Source: an uncultured Lachnospiraceae bacterium (lineage in GTDB: Bacteria > Bacillota > Clostridia > Lachnospirales > Lachnospiraceae). From it: a DNA stretch of 64,000 nt. Location: the NCBI GenBank assembly GCA_934293575.1, contig CAKQYU010000012.1:5786-69785 (forward strand). Reading direction: 5' to 3'. Below are positions 60,047 through 64,000 of this stretch, one piece after another; the stretch's first letter is position 1, and each line of letters opens with the position of its first letter. Made by a program: the position numbers and the translations under genes. Below the pieces are notes generated by a model. The model saw only the letters and a program-made list of their open reading frames with translations, had not been told where the DNA came from and searched no databases.

Positions 60047-60496
60047 TTATTCGAATGGGAGCTCATCTTCAATGCCATCCGGTATCTGCATAAAGCCTTC
60101 ACCGCTTGCTGCACTAGGAGTTGGATAGCTTCCACCGTTAGATGAAGCACCCGAACTAGCCGCTGCCGCTTTACTTTCCGCAAATTCCTGATTCTCTACA
60201 ACAACCTCTGTTGTATAAACCTTAGCACCATCTTTGTTCGTATAACTACCAGTCTGAATTCTACCCTCAACACAAATCTTGGTACCCTGCTTAAAATACT
60301 TCTCTGCAAACTCTCCGGAACGTCCGAATGCTACGCAGGAAATAAAATCAGCTTGTTGTTCACCGCCTCCATTACGCTGGAATCTACGGTCAACTGCCAA
60401 CGTATATCTTGCAATCGCAAGATTACTATCGCCATTTTGAGAATATCTGACTTCAGGATCTCTGGTTAAGCGTCCCATCAAAATAACTTTATTCAT
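60047..60496 (-). CDS. ssb: Single-stranded DNA-binding protein
   Basis: OB-fold SSB, 149 aa. MNKVILMGRLTRDPEVRYS opening and FISCVAFGRSGEFAEKYFKQG core. A Ser/Gly-rich linker leads to an acidic tail IEDELPFE that recruits partner proteins. Located between rpsF and rpsR as in most Firmicutes. Confidence 0.97.
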   Translation of the reverse strand: MNKVILMGRLTRDPEVRYSQNGDSNLAIARYTLAVDRRFQRNGGGEQQADFISCVAFGRSGEFAEKYFKQGTKICVEGRIQTGSYTNKDGAKVYTTEVVVENQEFAESKAAAASSGASSNGGSYPTPSAASGEGFMQIPDGIEDELPFE

Positions 60497-60516
60497 AATT
60501 TAGTTCCTCCTATTCG

Positions 60517-60804
60517 TTACGCGTCTTGTCTAACGCATAGGTATCTGATAACAGACTCCATAATACGAACTTGAGCCTCTACCTGTGCAGGAACTTCAGA
60601 TTCCGCATCGAATTGGATGAAGTAATAAAATCCTTCTTTCATCTTTTGGATCTCGTAAGCTAATCTCTTCTTACCAGCATCCTCAACGTTAGTAACTAAA
60701 CCGCCAGCCTTAGTAATGATTTCTTGGGCTTTTTCTACAGCAGCTGTTCTAGCGTCGTCTTCGATTTTTGCACTGACAATTAACGCTAATTCATACTTGT
60801 TCAT
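60517..60804 (-). CDS. rpsF: Ribosomal protein bS6
   Basis: Small-subunit protein, 95 aa. NKYELALIVSAKIEDDAR start and AYEIQKMKEGFYYFIQFD mid-segment are typical. First gene of the operon; strong RBS AAGGAGG. A ~85-nt leader with hairpins precedes it. Confidence 0.97.
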   Translation of the reverse strand: MNKYELALIVSAKIEDDARTAAVEKAQEIITKAGGLVTNVEDAGKKRLAYEIQKMKEGFYYFIQFDAESEVPAQVEAQVRIMESVIRYLCVRQDA

Positions 60805-60831
60805 GTCTTATGCACCTCCTTATGGTCTCTG

Positions 60832-60918
60832 GCTCTTCCCATCACTAGAAGAGCAAGGAAAACTGTGTGTAAATTCATCACAGAGCTAAATTCTACCATA
60901 AACGATTACACAAATCAA
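60832..60918 (-). promoter_or_regulatory. rpsF operon promoter and structured leader
   Basis: TTGATT (60913-60918), 17 nt, TAGAAT (60890-60895). The leader has a hairpin GCTCTTC / GAAGAGC (60832-60854) and a CTGTG-type stem (CTCTGTG..CACACAG) before the RBS. An S6:S18 autoregulatory leader is possible; its consensus could not be confirmed by eye. Confidence 0.55.
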
Positions 60919-61097
60919 GTATTTTCTATGAATCCTTTAAAATTCTTTTCAACTATCCTTCTGGCTAACATTACCTGATGATTGCATCCCGTACAACGCA
61001 GACGGAATTCCGCTCCGACACGAATAATCTCCCATGCATTCTCACCACAGGGATGTTGTTTTTTTAATTTGATAATCTGTCCTATTTCAAATTCCAT
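60915..61097 (-). CDS. DUF951 small protein
   Basis: A 60-aa protein of the DUF951 family: IIKLKKQHPCGENAWEIIRVG and FRLRCTGCNHQVMLAR, with three conserved cysteines that may bind a metal. It overlaps the end of the GGDEF/EAL gene by 11 nt. In Firmicutes it commonly lies near rpsF. Nucleic-acid binding is plausible from the charged, small-barrel look; not shown. Confidence 0.88.
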   Translation of the reverse strand: MEFEIGQIIKLKKQHPCGENAWEIIRVGAEFRLRCTGCNHQVMLARRIVEKNFKGFIENT

Positions 61098-63129
61098 CTT
61101 TATCCACTTCCTGAATTGATTTTAAGATTTTCTGGATAGCATCTTCATCCACATTATCACATATCACTTCTTCCATTACACTTATCCGGTCTTTATAGAT
61201 ATCTTCCTGTTCAAATAATATTCTCGCATCTTCCTCCGATACCGGTGCACTGAAGTAATATCCCTGCATATAATCCATAAATAGCATATCCGTAGTTTCC
61301 TTAAGATGCTCTGATTCGATACCGTCTCCTACAATCTTCTTTCCGTTTTCTTCAAATACAGCTGTCATTGCACTAACTAAAAGAAAGATTGTGTCATTAT
61401 TTTCAGCTTCACGAATCATATTTTTATCAATCTTGATTAAATCAAACGGCAGTTCCATCAAATGAGACAAATCTAAAAATCCGGTTCCAAATCCATCCAA
61501 ATAGAAACGGAATCCCAATTCATATAATCCCATCACCTGTTTTTTGACTTTTTCATAACGAACCGAAAATACACTTTCCGGAACTTCAATCGCAATATGC
61601 TCCGGACTTAAATCGTATTTTTTCAAGATTTCCATCATTTTCTGTCCCACATCTCCGGCCATCAACTGTTGTCGGGAAAAGTTCACAGAAATAATTGGTG
61701 CTTCCTGTCCCTTTGCTATAAATGATTTTATGTACTGACATACTTTATCAAGCAATACATATCCAATATCCATTACATATCCGTATTCCTCCGCAATCGG
61801 GAAAAATTCCGCCGGAGAAATATCATGAAGTACCGGATCCTTTAATCGGAACAATGCCTCCGCACGCGTATATCTATTCTTAGAAGAATCAAAAATCGGC
61901 TGATATACAACAAACATATTACCATTGTTAATGACATCTTTTAATATGGAAACTATTTTTTGATTTCTCTCAAGCAAGCCCTTATATTCATTATTATATA
62001 CAAGACATTCATTTTCTTTTTTCTTTTTCGCTTCCTTTAACAGATAGGACAGAATCTGTTCCATCTCATCAACCTGATTACACATATTCGGACACTCTAC
62101 CGCAACCATTGTAACGGATAATTTCTGTTCAATCTTATTAATAACCCATTTTTCTTCAAAACGATCATATACATTCTGGATACAAGATTGAAATTTTTCT
62201 TTATCCACGTTATCAATAACAATACCGAACTGGTCACCGTTATATCGTGCAACACACGAAGCGGAAAAAACATCTGCTAAATATTCACCAATTCGTTTAA
62301 TAAACAAATCACCCTTCTTGTATCCGTAAATTTTATTTACATATTTAAAGTCACATATATTCAACATGACAACATACATCTGCTGACCATTACCGACTCG
62401 ATATTCAATCATTTTCTTAAATGAATGTTCATTTGCCAAATGGGTCAGATGATCTCTCCTGGTATTAAAATGATATGAATACAGATAAATTAATATCAAT
62501 ATAAATGCACAACTAAATCCATATGTAGCAACCGCCTTATATTTGAACTGTATATAATATGCAAATAAAAATATTACCGGAAAATAATAAAAAATTGTCT
62601 GTTCCTTCTGTTTGATTTCTTTGCGACATTGAACCAAAGTTAATACCATGCCTGTAACTAAAGATATTCCCGCCAAAAGATATGGAACGAAATATAAATG
62701 ATTAAAGACCACGGTCAAATAAGAATCTACTTTTGTAAGTTCAAACACACCGTTTTTCCCCAAATTCGATCCCAATATAATTAAATTCAGAAAAGACGGT
62801 AATCCATATAGAATATATGAAGATGCCGAAATATGATTAGTCTGATTCAAAGTTTCACTAATATACAGATTCACATAAAACAAAAACCATACCAATAACC
62901 AAAGACTCATATAGATTCCGATTTGAGCAATCAGTTCCAATCCGTAAATATTATTTCTAATAATAATATAAGATATAATATTCATACCGGAAAACACGGT
63001 CAAAATTCGTGCCATTCTTACAAATAAACGATCCTTTAAATCAATAATATGATATCTTGCACATGTCGCTATTGATAAAAAAAGGCTTAATATAAATCCT
63101 GCTATTTCCATATAAAAGTTTAACTTCAT
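61087..63129 (-). CDS. Membrane GGDEF/EAL protein with degenerate motifs
   Basis: A 680-aa membrane protein; ATG 63129 with GGGGG upstream. About seven helices occupy residues ~5-230. The GGDEF domain (~240-400) has ARYNGDQFGIV, so the catalytic GGDEF reads NGDQF and is probably inactive. The EAL domain (~420-670) has AEALFRL, VNFSRQQL, IEVPES and FYLDGFGTGF: the second Asp of DDFGTG is Gly. VGDGIESEHL is retained. It may bind nucleotide as a sensor rather than turn it over. The PilZ protein at 35116 is the other c-di-GMP component. Confidence 0.85.
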   Translation of the reverse strand: MKLNFYMEIAGFILSLFLSIATCARYHIIDLKDRLFVRMARILTVFSGMNIISYIIIRNNIYGLELIAQIGIYMSLWLLVWFLFYVNLYISETLNQTNHISASSYILYGLPSFLNLIILGSNLGKNGVFELTKVDSYLTVVFNHLYFVPYLLAGISLVTGMVLTLVQCRKEIKQKEQTIFYYFPVIFLFAYYIQFKYKAVATYGFSCAFILILIYLYSYHFNTRRDHLTHLANEHSFKKMIEYRVGNGQQMYVVMLNICDFKYVNKIYGYKKGDLFIKRIGEYLADVFSASCVARYNGDQFGIVIDNVDKEKFQSCIQNVYDRFEEKWVINKIEQKLSVTMVAVECPNMCNQVDEMEQILSYLLKEAKKKKENECLVYNNEYKGLLERNQKIVSILKDVINNGNMFVVYQPIFDSSKNRYTRAEALFRLKDPVLHDISPAEFFPIAEEYGYVMDIGYVLLDKVCQYIKSFIAKGQEAPIISVNFSRQQLMAGDVGQKMMEILKKYDLSPEHIAIEVPESVFSVRYEKVKKQVMGLYELGFRFYLDGFGTGFLDLSHLMELPFDLIKIDKNMIREAENNDTIFLLVSAMTAVFEENGKKIVGDGIESEHLKETTDMLFMDYMQGYYFSAPVSEEDARILFEQEDIYKDRISVMEEVICDNVDEDAIQKILKSIQEVDKDGI

Positions 63130-63190
63130 TATGTACCCCCGAAACAAACTGATTAGTTTATTTTAGCACATATCCGGTTATTTATAAAGA

Positions 63191-63220
63191 AAAAAGTACC
63201 TGCAAATTCATGCAGATACT
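63191..63220 (-). terminator. Terminator of the tRNA operon
   Basis: AGTATCTGCA / TGCAGGTACT stem with a TTTTTTCTTT tail on the minus strand, just beyond tRNA-Phe. Confidence 0.85.
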
Positions 63221-63230
63221 TATAAAAAGA

Positions 63231-63303
63231 TGCCCAGAACCGGAATCGAACCAGTGACACGGGGATTTTCAGTCCCCTGCTCTACCGACTGAGCTATCTG
63301 GGC
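63231..63303 (-). tRNA. tRNA-Phe (GAA)
   Basis: 73-nt cloverleaf, GCCCAGA / TCTGGGC acceptor, loop with anticodon GAA (GACTGAAAATC), T-loop GGTTCGATTCC. Last gene of the tRNA cluster. Confidence 0.96.
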
Positions 63304-63328
63304 ATGTTAGTTATCTTATGTAATTGAG

Positions 63329-63401
63329 TAGCGGGGATAGGACTTGAACCTATGACCTCCGGGTTATGAGCCCGGCGAGCTTCCGACTGCTCCACCCCGC
63401 G
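63329..63401 (-). tRNA. Initiator tRNA-fMet (CAT)
   Basis: CAT anticodon in the stem CGGG-CTCATAA-CCCG: three G-C pairs mark the initiator. C1 faces U72 without pairing, another initiator trait. T-arm GGTTCAAGTCC. Confidence 0.93.
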
Positions 63402-63417
63402 ATATTAACCTTGTAAA

Positions 63418-63499
63418 TGGATGGAGGTGGATTCGAACCACCGAAGCAAGTTGCAGCAGATTTACAGTCTGTCCCCTTTGGCCACTCGGGAATCCATCC
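63418..63499 (-). tRNA. tRNA-Tyr (GTA)
   Basis: 82 nt with a long variable arm (CTGCAACTTGCTTCG). Acceptor GGATGGA / TCCATCC, anticodon GTA in GACTGTAAATC, T-loop GGTTCGAATCC. Confidence 0.95.
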
Positions 63500-63607
63500 A
63501 AATTGTTCTCTAGCGTTCAACCAGGAACTACTGTGTACACTCAAACACAACATGATGTACTATAACATATTATATGAAAATTGTCAACTTCCAATCCCAT
63601 ATAACAA

Positions 63608-63680
63608 AGCCGATAGGGGGACTCGAACCCTCAACCTGCTGATTACAAATCAGCTGCTCTGCCAATTGAGCCATATCGGC
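63608..63680 (-). tRNA. tRNA-Thr (TGT)
   Basis: 73 nt. Acceptor GCCGATA / TATCGGC, anticodon TGT in GATTTGTAATC, T-loop GGTTCGAGTCC. Confidence 0.95.
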
Positions 63681-63698
63681 TTATCCTTATAAAGGAAG

Positions 63699-63770
63699 TG
63701 ACCCCAACGGGACTCGAACCCGTGTTACCGCCGTGAAAGGGCGATGTCTTAACCGCTTGACCATGGGGCC
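63699..63770 (-). tRNA. tRNA-Glu (TTC)
   Basis: 72 nt. Acceptor GGCCCCA / TGGGGTC, anticodon TTC in CGCCC-TTTCACG-GCG, T-loop GGTTCGAGTCC. Confidence 0.95.
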
Positions 63771-63777
63771 ATATAAA

Positions 63778-63849
63778 CTCCCCGAGTAGGGCTCGAACCT
63801 ACAACACCACGGTTAACAGCCGTGTGCTCTACCATTGAGCTATCAGGGA
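63778..63849 (-). tRNA. tRNA-Asn (GTT)
   Basis: 72 nt. Acceptor TCCCTGA / TCGGGGA, anticodon GTT in ACGGCTGTTAACCGT, T-loop GGTTCGAGCCC. It is the first tRNA after the 23S gene. Confidence 0.95.
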
Positions 63850-63939
63850 TTATTAAAGGTATTTATTTCATGTACCTTCAGAACTTCATACAAAGATTTC
63901 TACATCTTTCCACATATCGGGCCTGCAAACTTTTAAAGT

Positions 63940-64000
63940 TAAGCCTTCGACCGATTAGTACTTGTCAGCTACATGCATTACTGCACTTCCACCTCAAGCC
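63940..64000 (-). rRNA. 23S ribosomal RNA, 3' end only
   Basis: The minus strand contains the conserved 3' end of 23S rRNA (GTGCAGTAATGCATG, AGCTGACAAGTACTAATCG, GTCGAAGGCTTAA). The gene continues beyond the window. The exact 3' boundary near 63940 is approximate. No 5S gene lies in the 90 bp before tRNA-Asn. Confidence 0.93.

Overview
The window is a low-GC chromosomal segment of an anaerobic Firmicute, most likely a Lachnospiraceae-type gut Clostridium. This rests on gene content: FprA flavodiiron protein and rubrerythrin, DapL-type lysine synthesis, glnA next to an ANTAR regulator, FeoA-FeoB fusion, a two-gene SUF-like Fe-S system, DUF4300 and CD1871A-type proteins. The genus cannot be fixed from the sequence alone. 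There is no prophage, integrase, IS element or CRISPR array; accessory character is limited to small scarred patches and one hairpin repeat candidate.

Layout. 1-5 kb: two-component system (partial kinase) divergent from a three-gene extracytoplasmic redox cluster (CXXC peptide, membrane 4Fe-4S protein, TlpA-like lipoprotein), then two overlapping lipoprotein genes. 5-7 kb: TetR regulator and methyltransferase with duplicated operators, a hydrolase relic and a 150-nt structured hairpin. 7-12 kb: a CaCA antiporter under a yybP-ykoY (Mn2+) riboswitch, an SNF symporter, and a DUF2975-XRE-DUF4173 operon. 12-22 kb: two paralogous LysR regulators, each divergent from a two-gene operon (pyrB-thrE; cytidylate-kinase-like-MATE), surrounded by decayed genes (a LysR/MarR chimera and two deleted MATE genes), plus rubrerythrin and a GNAT. 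22-35 kb: minimal SUF operon with alcohol dehydrogenase, a PurF paralogue without glutaminase residues, a surface adhesin, alanine symporter, citrate synthase, purB and the true purF. 35-46 kb: PilZ, AzlCD, SPFH protein, DNA glycosylase, FeoAB, a COG2509 flavoprotein under a purine-type riboswitch, DUF389, FprA and a tiny chemoreceptor-like protein. 46-60 kb: housekeeping (AI-2E-type permease, GH13 enzyme, gatCAB, DHH phosphoesterase, ilvE, glnA-ANTAR-dapF-dapL). 60-64 kb: rpsF-ssb-rpsR, a degenerate GGDEF/EAL protein, six tRNA genes and the 3' end of a 23S rRNA gene, all on the minus strand.

Themes. Purine metabolism recurs: purF and purB, a purF-like paralogue sharing a promoter operator with purF, and a guanine-class riboswitch whose terminator geometry predicts activation by ligand. 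Iron/redox and oxygen defence recur too (SUF-like genes, FeoAB, FprA, rubrerythrin, TlpA cluster). The most interesting signals are the riboswitch-COG2509 pair, the dead-glutaminase PurF paralogue with its shared operator, the CcdA-less redox relay, the Mn riboswitch on a CaCA antiporter, the structured hairpin at 6.9-7.1 kb, and the chimeric and near-leaderless regulators.
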